Source: a virus
Strand: one strand, 5' to 3'
Length of the DNA: 34,517 nt
Virus record (IMG/VR): IMGVR_UViG_3300037485_000922
Coordinates: 1 to 34,517 of that record
Below are positions 13,935 to 21,368 of the stretch, one piece after another; the first letter of the stretch is position 1; the number at the start of each line of letters is the position of its first letter. Made by a program: the position numbers and the translations under genes. Under the pieces are notes generated by a model. That model made no database searches. It worked only from the letters and a program-made list of their open reading frames with translations, and was not told the origin of the DNA.

Positions 13935-13968
13935 GAAAAAGGGAGGCTTGTGGCCTCCCTCTTTTTTT
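13935..13968. terminator. Bidirectional rho-independent terminator
   Basis: GGGAGGC (13941-13947), loop TTGTG, GCCTCCC (13953-13959), with A5 before and T7 after. It can stop both the rightward Gp157 transcript and the leftward capsid transcript, whose stop codons are at 13901 and 13984. It is the strongest hairpin in the window. Confidence 0.93.
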
Positions 13969-13983
13969 GAGCAGTGTGGTTAA

Positions 13984-15105
13984 TTAACCAGCAACAAATT
14001 GAGCCTTGAAGACACCATTTACTCCCTCGTTAGAATCCCCAGCTGGGAACATCGCAACAGGAGCAGCAAACAAATCAAAGAAGCACTCCATCCAAATTGC
14101 ATAACTCTCATCACAAGAATCTGGCAAAACTCTGATGTCGGTGCGAACAGAAGGCAATCCTGGGATTGGCATAGTGAATCGCTCCATTGTTCCGATTCTA
14201 CCATAATTACCTACATACTGAAGGTATGGCAAGTAAACAAGTGAACCAGGAGCAAACACGATTGCGCTGTCCTCATTGGTCATGTTACCAGCGATGTTGG
14301 TATCGAAATAGAAATCAGCTATGCCAGTGTTATCACGAACAGTTGCAAAGTTGATACCATTAGCACCTTGACCGAAGTAGCGAGAATCGTTCATCCATAC
14401 TCTTTGAAGCGCACCAGCTGCACCTACAATGATAGGCGCACCATTGAATCCGGTGTTCATGTATGACTGCTTCATCTCAAAAAGCCCTTTAGCCTTTACT
14501 GAGCCATCAGTTGAGTTTTCAACAGTGTAAGTAGGGTTAGCAGTGCCACCATACCAATCACCAACTCCACCAAGAGCAGCTGTAATCAAGTCATCATTCA
14601 TGGCCTGAACAAGAGCATTTGCAGAAAGTTGAAAATCAACAAAGATTTCACGAACTACTGACAAAGCACCTTGAGCAGCACCAATACCATTGGCTCTCTC
14701 TACGATTTGATTTGGGGCAGTGCTTCCGGTAAGTTGTACCAGTTCAGCATAAGAATCACAAAAAGTACGAAGTTGAGCCTCAGATAGAGTGAATGATACT
14801 CCACGATAATTGTTGATTGGAACTGTCTCCTCGATGTAGTTCATCTGACCATCGGCAGTACAATCTTTTGTATCGGTAGCAGAAGAAGCAAGCTTGCGCT
14901 CCTTATATACTACACGGATTTCTTTAGATTGTCCAGTGCCATTGTCATTGGCTTGGCGAATTACTTGACCAGCTGACAAATTAGATGGAGAATTTAGGGC
15001 AGCAAGCATACCGCCATGAATCTGCACATTTGCAGGGTTGTTTATTAAGTTATCTGAGAGCGATGTAAGAATCGCTGGGCAGATATTAGCTGTGGATAAT
15101 GACAT
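13984..15105 (-). CDS. Major capsid protein (probable)
   Basis: 373 residues. Place and size fit: it follows a scaffold-like coiled-coil protein, ends the head operon and is backed by the strong terminator. The sequence is Gly/Ala/Asn-rich, with an extended N-terminal arm (about 1-60) and alternating beta and helix afterwards, as expected of an HK97-fold shell protein. Repeated blocks such as YGGTANPTYT and PIPGLPSVRTDIRV are typical of Bacteroidota phage capsids as I recall them. No cleavage protease was seen nearby. Confidence 0.78.
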   Translation of the reverse strand: MSLSTANICPAILTSLSDNLINNPANVQIHGGMLAALNSPSNLSAGQVIRQANDNGTGQSKEIRVVYKERKLASSATDTKDCTADGQMNYIEETVPINNYRGVSFTLSEAQLRTFCDSYAELVQLTGSTAPNQIVERANGIGAAQGALSVVREIFVDFQLSANALVQAMNDDLITAALGGVGDWYGGTANPTYTVENSTDGSVKAKGLFEMKQSYMNTGFNGAPIIVGAAGALQRVWMNDSRYFGQGANGINFATVRDNTGIADFYFDTNIAGNMTNEDSAIVFAPGSLVYLPYLQYVGNYGRIGTMERFTMPIPGLPSVRTDIRVLPDSCDESYAIWMECFFDLFAAPVAMFPAGDSNEGVNGVFKAQFVAG

Positions 15106-15113
15106 TGTAATAA

Positions 15114-16019
15114 CTACAGTTTAGCTGCAAGGTTCGAAATATCAGCTAAGGCTGACCGAACGGAAGCAGGGATGGGAGTGCCTTGGCTTTGATTTGGAAT
15201 AAAAGCCGGGATTGTGTTTGTGCCTGCTGCTATATTAGAAGGAGTAGTGCCACCTTGTCCTTGCTCTTTTAGCAACTTATTCTCCTGCAAAACTAATGCA
15301 GATAAGTCAGAATAACTAAACTCCCTACCATTATGAACTAATGGAAGTGATGGGTCTTTAGCATTAACTAACTTAGCTGCATTCCTTTCCGCATCATAAA
15401 TTATTTGACCATCTAATTGATTTAGCTTGCGATCAAGTACTGCCTGGTAAGCAGGAATTCTTGCAGCCTCAGGTATTTGGTCATTCCATTGGATGCCATT
15501 AAGTTGGGTTTGCTCCCAAAGTTGCTTCATCTTGGTCACATATCTTTGCTCAATTAGCGACTTATCGGCCTCTGCTTTGCTTACTAAATCATCATACTTA
15601 GACTGTGCTTCTGCCATCTTCTTCAGAAACTCATCAGACTGATTAGAATTGACAGAGTTCTTTGCCTTCTCTTCAAGTTCCTTCATCTTCTTAAGAGCAA
15701 GCTTAATCTTGTCTCCTGAGTTCTTAGTGACTTTAAGTTCCTCAACGGCATTGCCATCAAGACCGTACTCTTTAGCCATGCGAACAATCTCCTCATCATA
15801 GCCCATCATGTAATTGCTGATGAAGTGCTTTTTAAGGTCAAGGCTTGTCTTGGCAAGTTCAAAGTCATACAGATTGGTATTGAACTTATTGCTCACAGCC
15901 TCCGGTACTTGAATGTCATTCAAAACAGATGCTGAAATCATCAAGTTAAATTCAGGATCATCTGATACCCCGGCTCTCTTAGCCTGAGAAATCAAAAATT
16001 CTTTAATATTCATACTCAT
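15114..16019 (-). CDS. Scaffold-like head protein
   Basis: 301 residues. Residues about 85-170 are Lys/Glu-rich coiled coil, the C-terminus is Gly/Pro/Asn-rich and flexible, and the gene lies directly before the capsid gene: the standard picture of a capsid scaffold that is lost on maturation. No enzyme motif is visible. It overlaps the preceding gene by 4 bp. Confidence 0.7.
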   Translation of the reverse strand: MSMNIKEFLISQAKRAGVSDDPEFNLMISASVLNDIQVPEAVSNKFNTNLYDFELAKTSLDLKKHFISNYMMGYDEEIVRMAKEYGLDGNAVEELKVTKNSGDKIKLALKKMKELEEKAKNSVNSNQSDEFLKKMAEAQSKYDDLVSKAEADKSLIEQRYVTKMKQLWEQTQLNGIQWNDQIPEAARIPAYQAVLDRKLNQLDGQIIYDAERNAAKLVNAKDPSLPLVHNGREFSYSDLSALVLQENKLLKEQGQGGTTPSNIAAGTNTIPAFIPNQSQGTPIPASVRSALADISNLAAKL

Positions 16020-16465
16020 ATCTGTGGATTGCTAAATGAATCGAATAGTGCAGCAGTGTCCAAAGTAGGCTCATCACCTGACTCCTCAACTACTTTCTTT
16101 TTGCGCTTAGGTTTCTCCTCAGATTCGGCAGCCAATTCAGCCTCAAGTTCTGCTCTTACTTGTGCCTTAAGTTCCTCCTTTAGTTTAGAAAGCAATTCAG
16201 GATTGCTAAGGCTATTCATATCTCCTCCGGCTGAAATTGTCTTGCCAATAATTACATCACCTAAAGGTCTGATTTTAGACCAGCTAAATGACCTCTTTTT
16301 AATTGGTTTTTGAAGTTCACGAAGTGCGATACGAGCATTGACTTCAAGATTAAACGGTTGGTCTTGCGCTCCTGTTGATGGGTTCATTTCCCACCTAACT
16401 ACTGTTACTTGTGTCCGGTTGCCTTTTTCTCTTATGGCATCCTTGATGTACTGTAAATTATCCAT
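16016..16465 (-). CDS. Hypothetical head-module protein
   Basis: 149 residues. The first 85 residues are mixed; about 90-125 is a strongly charged helix (KLKEELKAQVRAELEAELAA) followed by a Lys patch KPKRKKK and an acidic tail. It may be a second scaffold or decoration protein. Not recognised. It sits between the glycosyltransferase and the scaffold-like gene. Confidence 0.68.
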   Translation of the reverse strand: MDNLQYIKDAIREKGNRTQVTVVRWEMNPSTGAQDQPFNLEVNARIALRELQKPIKKRSFSWSKIRPLGDVIIGKTISAGGDMNSLSNPELLSKLKEELKAQVRAELEAELAAESEEKPKRKKKVVEESGDEPTLDTAALFDSFSNPQI

Positions 16466-16484
16466 TTATAAATTGATTAAATGA

Positions 16485-17150
16485 TTACCCTGTATGATGA
16501 ATAGTGGATTGCATTTTCCCTATTACTGTCTCTTGGCTTGCAATTGAAGGCTTAAATCCATAGGCAAGCATGTCCGATTGAATAACCGAGGTCATTCCAT
16601 CAAGCCCATTGTTTTGCACCCTTGTTCTTTCCTCATAAATGTTAGCACCATTAAGGCTTAAAATGTAGGCATGTGTCAGCCACATGCCATCTCCTTTCCA
16701 TAAGTTAGGCAAGCCATTAATCTCTACCTTTTCAATTGTCTGCACTCCATAGCCTGCATAATACTCCCAACCCAAATGCAATAATTCAAACTCAGGCAGA
16801 TGACTCCAATTTGTAGCCAACTCAATAAGCTTATCAACATCAAACCTTGCATCATCTTCTAAGACTAAAACATACTCAAGCCCCTGGTCAATTTGCTTCT
16901 GCCAAACTTCCCTATGAGAGGCACAGCATCCAATTTCTGAGATGCTCATCTTAGACCTCTTATGCTTAATCTTTAGGCTATTGTCAATCCGATGCTTGAT
17001 AAAGTTGCCATCATTGGCAACATGCAACTCAGCCTTATTTCCATGCTTATCAGTTAAGCCAATGGCATTAAGATGCTCAATCATCTTGACCTTCCTGACA
17101 GGAGTCTTTTTCAGGCTTATGAAATAGATTGCATCAACAGGCAACTTCAC
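16485..17150 (-). CDS. Glycosyltransferase family 25
   Basis: 221 residues from a GTG at 17150; a longer ATG reading from 17252 would overlap the upstream gene by 119 bp and adds only low-complexity sequence, while GAGAG lies 9 bases before the GTG. The hallmarks of GT25 (LPS glycosyltransferase) are clear: YFISLKKTPVRK at the start, GCCASHREVW, then YVLVLEDDARF with the Asp-rich nucleotide-sugar site. Enzymes of this family add sugars to lipopolysaccharide or protein hydroxylysine. Here it could alter host surface sugars or decorate virion proteins. Its place inside the head operon is odd. Confidence 0.85.
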   Translation of the reverse strand: MKLPVDAIYFISLKKTPVRKVKMIEHLNAIGLTDKHGNKAELHVANDGNFIKHRIDNSLKIKHKRSKMSISEIGCCASHREVWQKQIDQGLEYVLVLEDDARFDVDKLIELATNWSHLPEFELLHLGWEYYAGYGVQTIEKVEINGLPNLWKGDGMWLTHAYILSLNGANIYEERTRVQNNGLDGMTSVIQSDMLAYGFKPSIASQETVIGKMQSTIHHTG

Positions 17151-17619
17151 AATTGATTCTCTCTGTGATAGAGATGTCGATTGTGAAAAAGGCTGTTTCA
17201 AAGTTCCTCTCCTCAAGTCCGAAGTACTGTCTTGCGATGGCTTTTGAGTCATAATCTGTGGCTTCGTAAGTGATGCCTTTTGTCCGGTTGATTATTGAAG
17301 TTAGTGCAAATTCTGCACTTTCTAATGTTGTGTTTGCAACAAGCTTAATCCTGACTGTCCTCAGCAGGCTATTGGCTCTGCCTCCTGCTGGCTGTTGCTC
17401 TACTGAAGCTGATTCCCTTACTAAGAATAAAACAAGCTTGTAGGTATCATTTACAGCGCAATAAGTTGCACCATCCTTGGTCACATAATTACCTGCCTGA
17501 TTCTCAATGATGCTCTCAACTGCTTCACCATAGTTGAGCATCTCATAAGGATAACTCCCTGCGAAGTTACTGCATAGTTCAGCAAGTGCGCTTTGTACTG
17601 TTACCTTAGTTAATGTCAT
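17134..17619 (-). CDS. Neck / tail-terminator candidate
   Basis: 161 residues, alternating helix and strand. A long central beta part (TYKLVLFLVRESASVE, RTVRIKLVANTT) and C-terminal strand (FETAFFTIDISITE) resemble the tail-terminator or head-completion class. Role inferred from the place between a connector-like protein and capsid genes. It overlaps the next gene by 17 bp if the GTG start above is right. Confidence 0.6.
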   Translation of the reverse strand: MTLTKVTVQSALAELCSNFAGSYPYEMLNYGEAVESIIENQAGNYVTKDGATYCAVNDTYKLVLFLVRESASVEQQPAGGRANSLLRTVRIKLVANTTLESAEFALTSIINRTKGITYEATDYDSKAIARQYFGLEERNFETAFFTIDISITERINCEVAC

Positions 17620-18134
17620 CTTTTGAGATATTCGATTGCCAGTCTGTTGATGGTTTGCAGGCTTTGATCTAACTCCTTGTCAGAAAGCTCAAAGGTAATA
17701 CCAAATCTGCTTTCAAGGCTATTGGCAATGGCTAATTGTTCTGCTGAGACAAAGGTAACACCATAAGCAGTGTCAGAGATAGGCACAGGCCTCCAGGACT
17801 TCCACATATCTCCTGAGAAAGTAAAGTCAATGTAGGCAGTCTGCAAGCCTAACTTTTGCCTGAGTTGCTTGTAGCTATCTGTACTGGCAAGAGTTTTTAG
17901 CCTATTCTTATTGCCAAATGATTGAGCCTTTCCAAAAGCCGATGGAATCACCCTTTGACCATACTGACCTATCTGACCACCATCCGACTTTTGCCCATCC
18001 TGTTGAACCCTTGACTGCACTGCTGGAGCAGCATAAACAGCAGCAGCTCTAAGAACCTTACTGGCCTTAGAAGCATCACTGAAGTTCTTAAGTTGTTGCC
18101 TCAGGAAAGCAGATGTTGAATCATAGACAGGCAT
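17616..18134 (-). CDS. Head-tail connector / virion morphogenesis candidate
   Basis: 172 residues from the ATG at 18134. A reading from 18287 is open but its first 51 residues are the antisense of a divergent gene and promoter, so the later start is chosen. The protein starts with an amphipathic helix, has a basic Gln/Gly-rich middle and ends LESRFGITFELSDKEL, similar to neck or tail-completion proteins (HK97 gp10 type) in style. It is the first gene of the leftward head operon. Confidence 0.65.
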   Translation of the reverse strand: MPVYDSTSAFLRQQLKNFSDASKASKVLRAAAVYAAPAVQSRVQQDGQKSDGGQIGQYGQRVIPSAFGKAQSFGNKNRLKTLASTDSYKQLRQKLGLQTAYIDFTFSGDMWKSWRPVPISDTAYGVTFVSAEQLAIANSLESRFGITFELSDKELDQSLQTINRLAIEYLKR

Positions 18135-18152
18135 AAATATTTTAATAATAAT

Positions 18153-18189
18153 TTTGCAGATAAAAAACCAATAGATTACTATTGCAAAC
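18153..18189. promoter_or_regulatory. Divergent promoter region at 18.1 kb
   Basis: Plus strand: TTTG (18153-18156), 20 bases, TACTATTG (18177-18184), one mismatch from consensus. Minus strand: TTTG (18188-18185), 20 bases, TTTATCTG (18164-18157), two mismatches. Each -7 box lies next to the other strand's -33 box, and TTTGCA / TGCAAA form an inverted repeat around the region. It serves genes at 18134 (minus) and 18208 (plus). Confidence 0.6.
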
Positions 18190-18207
18190 AAATCTAACCA
18201 AAAAAAA

Positions 18208-18513
18208 ATGAATACAGAAAACGCAAGAGTAATGGATGTGATGGATGCAATATTCATAGACATCTTCTCAGATGAACTCAAAGACATTCAGGAATCAGTT
18301 TTCCGCTATGGTGGAACAATTATGATGTATGAGTTACATGATAGTTATCGCATGTCTTACACCTTACACGGCACTCCATTTCACTTGATGATTTATGGAA
18401 TTCACATAAGTAAAGAGCAATATGATGCTCAGGTAAAAGTTTTTGATGCTCAGTTTAAGGATTTCAAGAAAGGTGATAAATTGACTCTGATTGATAACCT
18501 CTATTTTGTATGA
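18208..18513 (+). CDS. Hypothetical protein
   Basis: 101 residues, acidic and Met/Ile-rich at the start, with strands such as SYRMSYTLHGTPFHLMIYG. No family recognised. First gene of the second plus-strand island, preceded by the A-rich leader TAACCAAAAAAAAA. Confidence 0.75.
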   Translation: MNTENARVMDVMDAIFIDIFSDELKDIQESVFRYGGTIMMYELHDSYRMSYTLHGTPFHLMIYGIHISKEQYDAQVKVFDAQFKDFKKGDKLTLIDNLYFV

Positions 18514-18629
18514 ACAGAGAAATAAAAGAAGGTCTTAAACAGGCTTTAGTCATAGCCTTGACCTATTCAGTTTATCTTATTCTTGCCGGATTGCTAATTA
18601 TTAAATTTGTCGCTTATGTCTACCAGTAA
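18510..18629 (+). CDS. Mini membrane protein (39 aa)
   Basis: 39 residues. It starts at an ATG overlapping the previous stop (ATGA) and overlaps the glycosyltransferase start by 14 bases. Residues about 12-37 (LVIALTYSVYLILAGLLIIKFV) form one membrane segment after a charged NREIKEGLKQ head. The coupled start and the clean hydrophobic segment argue for a real gene; function unknown. Confidence 0.55.
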   Translation: MNREIKEGLKQALVIALTYSVYLILAGLLIIKFVAYVYQ

Positions 18630-19314
18630 TGTAACCATCTGCCTGACCTCTTACAAGAGGTTTGACCTACTTGAAAGGACAGTCACAAGCCTTCTTCAGT
18701 TTTGGGATGATGTGCCACCTTATGAGTTTATAATTCATGAGGACTCAGGCTCTGTGCCTTCTGAGTTCAGGAGGCTTCTTGATCAATGTGTTTATGAGGA
18801 GTGGAAGCTTATGCCTATTTGGTTATTCTCTGAGAATGTAGGCCAAGTAAATGCCATTGATAAGATGTATAAGCTTGTTGAGACTGATTATATCTTCCAT
18901 TGTGAGGATGATTGGGAGTTTGATTGCTATGGGTTTATACAGGCTTCTAAAGAAGTCCTGAAAGATAATTATTCCATTGCTTGTGTTTGGCTTAGATACC
19001 CTGCTGACCGCAATGGTCATCCGGTAATTGGACATCCTTTGACCACAAACAAAGGCACTAAATACATACTGTTAAAACTTAATCACCGATCCATTTGGCA
19101 TGGATTCACTTGGAATCCTGGGCTAAGAAGGCTCAAGGATTATAAAGAGATAGGAGCATTTAGCAGCTTCACATACTTTCTGCCACATGACCCATGTAAG
19201 TCTGAGATTGATGCCAATGCTAAGTATTTAGAGCATGGCTTCAGAGCAGCTTCATTACTCAGAGGTTATGTCAGACACATAGGAGGTCAAAATTCAACAT
19301 CTAAATTCAAATAA
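18616..19314 (+). CDS. Glycosyltransferase, GT-A fold
   Basis: 232 residues from ATG 18616. It begins SNVTICLTSYKRFDLLERTV, the usual nucleotide-binding start of family 2-like enzymes, continues with IHEDSG and SENVGQVNA, and has an acidic metal-binding motif FHCEDDWEF near residue 95. The acceptor half ends with HGFRAASLLRGYVRHIGG. Together with the GT25 gene it suggests the phage changes host envelope sugars or decorates its own proteins. No signal or membrane segment, so cytoplasmic. Confidence 0.82.
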   Translation: MSTSNVTICLTSYKRFDLLERTVTSLLQFWDDVPPYEFIIHEDSGSVPSEFRRLLDQCVYEEWKLMPIWLFSENVGQVNAIDKMYKLVETDYIFHCEDDWEFDCYGFIQASKEVLKDNYSIACVWLRYPADRNGHPVIGHPLTTNKGTKYILLKLNHRSIWHGFTWNPGLRRLKDYKEIGAFSSFTYFLPHDPCKSEIDANAKYLEHGFRAASLLRGYVRHIGGQNSTSKFK

Positions 19315-19315
19315 T

Positions 19316-19528
19316 ATGGGAGAAAGAAATCCACTTTATGTAAAAATCACAGCAAGCTGCACAGAGGAAGAAAAGGACAGATGGCTTGTGGCAGTAGGTC
19401 AGCAATCTGCTTCAATGGTCTTAAGGAGATTGGTGCGAGAGTACTGCATTGAACAAGAGACAATGAAAGAGGAACTAAAAAACCTTAAACTCAATGGATC
19501 AACTGAAGCAACTTGTCATAATAATTGA
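19316..19528 (+). CDS. Small protein, possible ribbon-helix-helix
   Basis: 70 residues. LYVKITASCTEEEKDRW reads as a short strand followed by a helix, then SASMVLRRLVREYC as a second helix, the ribbon-helix-helix order of MobC/CopG-type DNA binders; the C-terminal third is a charged helix. It starts one base after the glycosyltransferase stop. Regulator is a plausible but unproven role. Confidence 0.6.
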   Translation: MGERNPLYVKITASCTEEEKDRWLVAVGQQSASMVLRRLVREYCIEQETMKEELKNLKLNGSTEATCHNN

Positions 19529-19655
19529 CAAGGAGATTAAGCAGAAAGGCTGGATGCAGGCCAATGATAAACTAAATCAAGAATATTATAAAGGTGCAAT
19601 GGCTATGCTGAAGTATCTTAGGCACATAATCCTTTCGATGATTAACGATAAATAA
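19494..19655 (+). CDS. Hypothetical small protein (53 aa)
   Basis: 53 residues from ATG 19494 to TAA 19655, overlapping the previous gene by 35 bp in another frame. Helical, with QLVIIIDKEIKQKGWMQ then YYKGAMAMLKYLRHII. No family recognised. It ends five bases before the tRNA gene. Confidence 0.5.
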   Translation: MDQLKQLVIIIDKEIKQKGWMQANDKLNQEYYKGAMAMLKYLRHIILSMINDK

Positions 19656-19660
19656 ACCTT

Positions 19661-19750
19661 TGCTGGTTGGTGTAAGTGCGAATAAATAGCACCATGGGTA
19701 ACAGGCTGACTCATAATCGGCAGATGGAGGTTCGAATCCTCCACCAGCAA
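19661..19750 (+). tRNA. tRNA-Met(CAU)-like gene with enlarged D-loop
   Basis: Acceptor TGCTGGT (19661-19667) pairs with ACCAGCA (19743-19749); discriminator A. Anticodon arm GCTGA-CTCATAA-TCGGC gives CAT at 19712-19714; T-arm GGAGG-TTCGAAT-CCTCC is perfect. The D-arm region is about 18 bases too long because GTGC-GAATAAATA-GCAC (19676-19692) forms an extra hairpin. With it removed, a normal D-loop with AA, GGG and TA remains. CCA is not encoded. CAU could be elongator Met or, if lysidine-modified, Ile; an initiator is less likely because base pair 1-72 is intact. Confidence 0.8.
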
Positions 19751-19765
19751 CTAAACAAAAAAACA

Positions 19766-19984
19766 ATGTCAGATATAGCAATGTGTGAAGGCACTGATTG
19801 TCCAATCAAAGAGCAGTGTGAGAGATTCACTGCCAAGCCTAATGAGTACAGGCAGTCGTATTTTGTGACTGTCCCAGGCAAGACTAATGATGGATTTTTC
19901 TCTTGTGATATGTTTTGGGGAGAGTCTCAGGATGCAATTTTCAATCAACTGAACGACATAATGAATGGCAAAGGCAATCTTTAA
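19766..19984 (+). CDS. Small Cys-rich protein
   Basis: 72 residues. The start at 19766 is chosen because the open frame upstream runs through the tRNA; an A-rich leader precedes this ATG. Four Cys in the first half (MCEGTDCPIKEQCERF) and another in FFSCDMFWG suggest a small metal-binding fold. The pattern C-x4-C-x5-C followed by an aromatic-rich part is seen in small phage proteins I cannot name. Confidence 0.7.
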   Translation: MSDIAMCEGTDCPIKEQCERFTAKPNEYRQSYFVTVPGKTNDGFFSCDMFWGESQDAIFNQLNDIMNGKGNL

Positions 19985-20051
19985 GTTTAGTAATGCCCTT
20001 ACTCTATGCTTAAATCTTGCTTTAATTGCCCCTATTCTTTACAAATAATTT

Positions 20052-20059
20052 TACATTTG
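20052..20059 (+). promoter_or_regulatory. Possible -7 promoter box
   Basis: TTACATTTGC matches the recurring -7 consensus but lies four bases before the ATG at 20064 and has no -33 TTTG at the right distance. A start from it would be almost leaderless. Weak. Confidence 0.3.
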
Positions 20060-20063
20060 CTCC

Positions 20064-20288
20064 ATGCAAAGGACTCAGATTCAGGAACTAATTGACTGGA
20101 TAATTGACCATGAAGGTCACATTGATTGCAATGATGTATTGATTAAGGCTGAACTGATAAACATGAGGACAAGGCCAAGAGTTGCTGGGTATCTTTACAA
20201 GGACAAACTTTACAAATCAATTGATGACTTCAGGCTAACCACCATGAATGAAGTGGATGATCCTAAGCCTTTATATTATTCTTGGTAA
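20064..20288 (+). CDS. Hypothetical protein
   Basis: 74 residues, acidic. The first part IQELIDWIIDHEGHIDCNDVLIKAEL is helical; the rest has LYKDKLYKSIDDFRL. No family recognised. A gap of 79 bases separates it from the previous gene, holding only the weak promoter box. Confidence 0.7.
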   Translation: MQRTQIQELIDWIIDHEGHIDCNDVLIKAELINMRTRPRVAGYLYKDKLYKSIDDFRLTTMNEVDDPKPLYYSW

Positions 20289-20296
20289 CTTGCAGT

Positions 20297-20497
20297 ATGG
20301 AAAATCTACAATTGAAAAATAAGCTGCTCTTTTTGAGCCTTGGAATTATGGCAGGAGTCTTTATGACTCTTGTGGCTCAATCAATCATACCGGAGGAAGG
20401 AGAGAAAGTTAATTGGATAAATATGAGCCTTAATGCAGTGGCTGTCTTGTTCCTGACTTACAGAGTTTATTATCACTTAGTAGCCAAGGACAAGTAA
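20297..20497 (+). CDS. Small two-segment membrane protein (66 aa)
   Basis: 66 residues from ATG 20297; a TTG start five codons earlier is possible but less likely. Two membrane segments: about 10-30 (KLLFLSLGIMAGVFMTLVAQS) shortened here for length, and about 45-60 (MSLNAVAVLFLTYRVYY), with a charged loop IPEEGEKVNW between. It resembles a holin in size and topology, but its place in a plus-strand accessory island away from the endolysin speaks against that. Confidence 0.65.
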   Translation: MENLQLKNKLLFLSLGIMAGVFMTLVAQSIIPEEGEKVNWINMSLNAVAVLFLTYRVYYHLVAKDK

Positions 20498-20754
20498 TGG
20501 GTGCAATCACAGACTACTTTGGAGAAGTAAGCAAGCAACAAGCCAACATCTTAATTGACCATCCTCAGCATTACGGAGGAGAGGAGAATCCTTATGAGGC
20601 CATCAAGGTAATAGAGGCTTGGAATCTTGACTTTGCCCTTGGAAATGTAGTGAAGTACATCAACAGAGCAGGGAAGAAGGGAAGCAAGATGGAAGACCTT
20701 AAGAAGGCTCAGTGGTACATGAACCGAGCCATTGAACAAGCAGAGAAGTTTTGA
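20497..20754 (+). CDS. DUF3310 family protein
   Basis: 85 residues. The block HPQHYGGEENPYEAIKVI then LGNVVKYINRAGKKG and EDLKKAQWYMNRAIE is the DUF3310 signature. The family is common in tailed phages, often near nucleotide-metabolism genes, and its function is unknown. Its ATG overlaps the previous stop (TAATG). Confidence 0.9.
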   Translation: MGAITDYFGEVSKQQANILIDHPQHYGGEENPYEAIKVIEAWNLDFALGNVVKYINRAGKKGSKMEDLKKAQWYMNRAIEQAEKF

Positions 20755-20756
20755 TT

Positions 20757-21368
20757 ATGGTAGATGCCAATAAATTAAAATCAATATCTGATTGCAAAGG
20801 CAGAATCAAAGATATTTTAAGTGATGATGATATTATAAGTCTTGCAAAAAATGAAATCTGCCCACATTATTTAATTACTAATCCAATAACAAAAGAGGAA
20901 ACGATTTGGTTTATACCATCTGAATTAAATGATTGGTTTGTAAATACATTTATTGAATATAAACAAGGGCATTTTGAGCAAAAACATAACTTCATTTATT
21001 TTGATAAATATGATTTTAAAGTAAAAAGTAAAATACCCGATGAACTTTCTATTATTGATAACTTATATGAATTGCCTATTGGAAATATTTTTACAACATC
21101 CGGCATATATTTTTTATGCTTACATGGTAAAATAAAATATATCGGTCAAGCAGAAAATGTAAGTGTGAGAGCTTATACTCACTATAAAGAAGGGATCAAA
21201 AATTTTGATTCTGTTTTTTTTATTACTTGTCCAAAAAAGCAATTATCCGAATTAGAAAATAGTTTAATTAAATACTTTAGACCAGAATATAATATTGCTG
21301 CTAAAGCAGAAATAAAATCTAATCATTTAGATGTTATCAAATCTATATCTAAGGCAGAGAAATCCTAA
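20757..21368 (+). CDS. GIY-YIG endonuclease
   Basis: 203 residues from ATG 20757, two bases after the previous stop. The C-terminal half is a GIY-YIG domain: GIY at 116-118, YIG at 128-130, Arg138, catalytic Glu167 in LSELENSL, and Asn179 in RPEYN. The N-terminal 105 residues form a separate domain that may fix the target. The gene is visibly AT-richer than its neighbours (long A/T-only runs, Asn/Lys/Ile codons), which together with its type suggests a free-standing mobile endonuclease. Confidence 0.9.
   Translation: MVDANKLKSISDCKGRIKDILSDDDIISLAKNEICPHYLITNPITKEETIWFIPSELNDWFVNTFIEYKQGHFEQKHNFIYFDKYDFKVKSKIPDELSIIDNLYELPIGNIFTTSGIYFLCLHGKIKYIGQAENVSVRAYTHYKEGIKNFDSVFFITCPKKQLSELENSLIKYFRPEYNIAAKAEIKSNHLDVIKSISKAEKS

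Noticed and set aside
17616-18287. Longer 223-residue form of the connector protein with a hydrophobic N-terminus
   Set aside because: The added 51 residues are antisense to a divergent gene and its promoter; the ATG at 18134 follows a normal leader.
19572-19805. Minus-strand reading across the tRNA (GGGFEPPSADYESA)
   Set aside because: This is the well-known false translation of a tRNA antisense strand.
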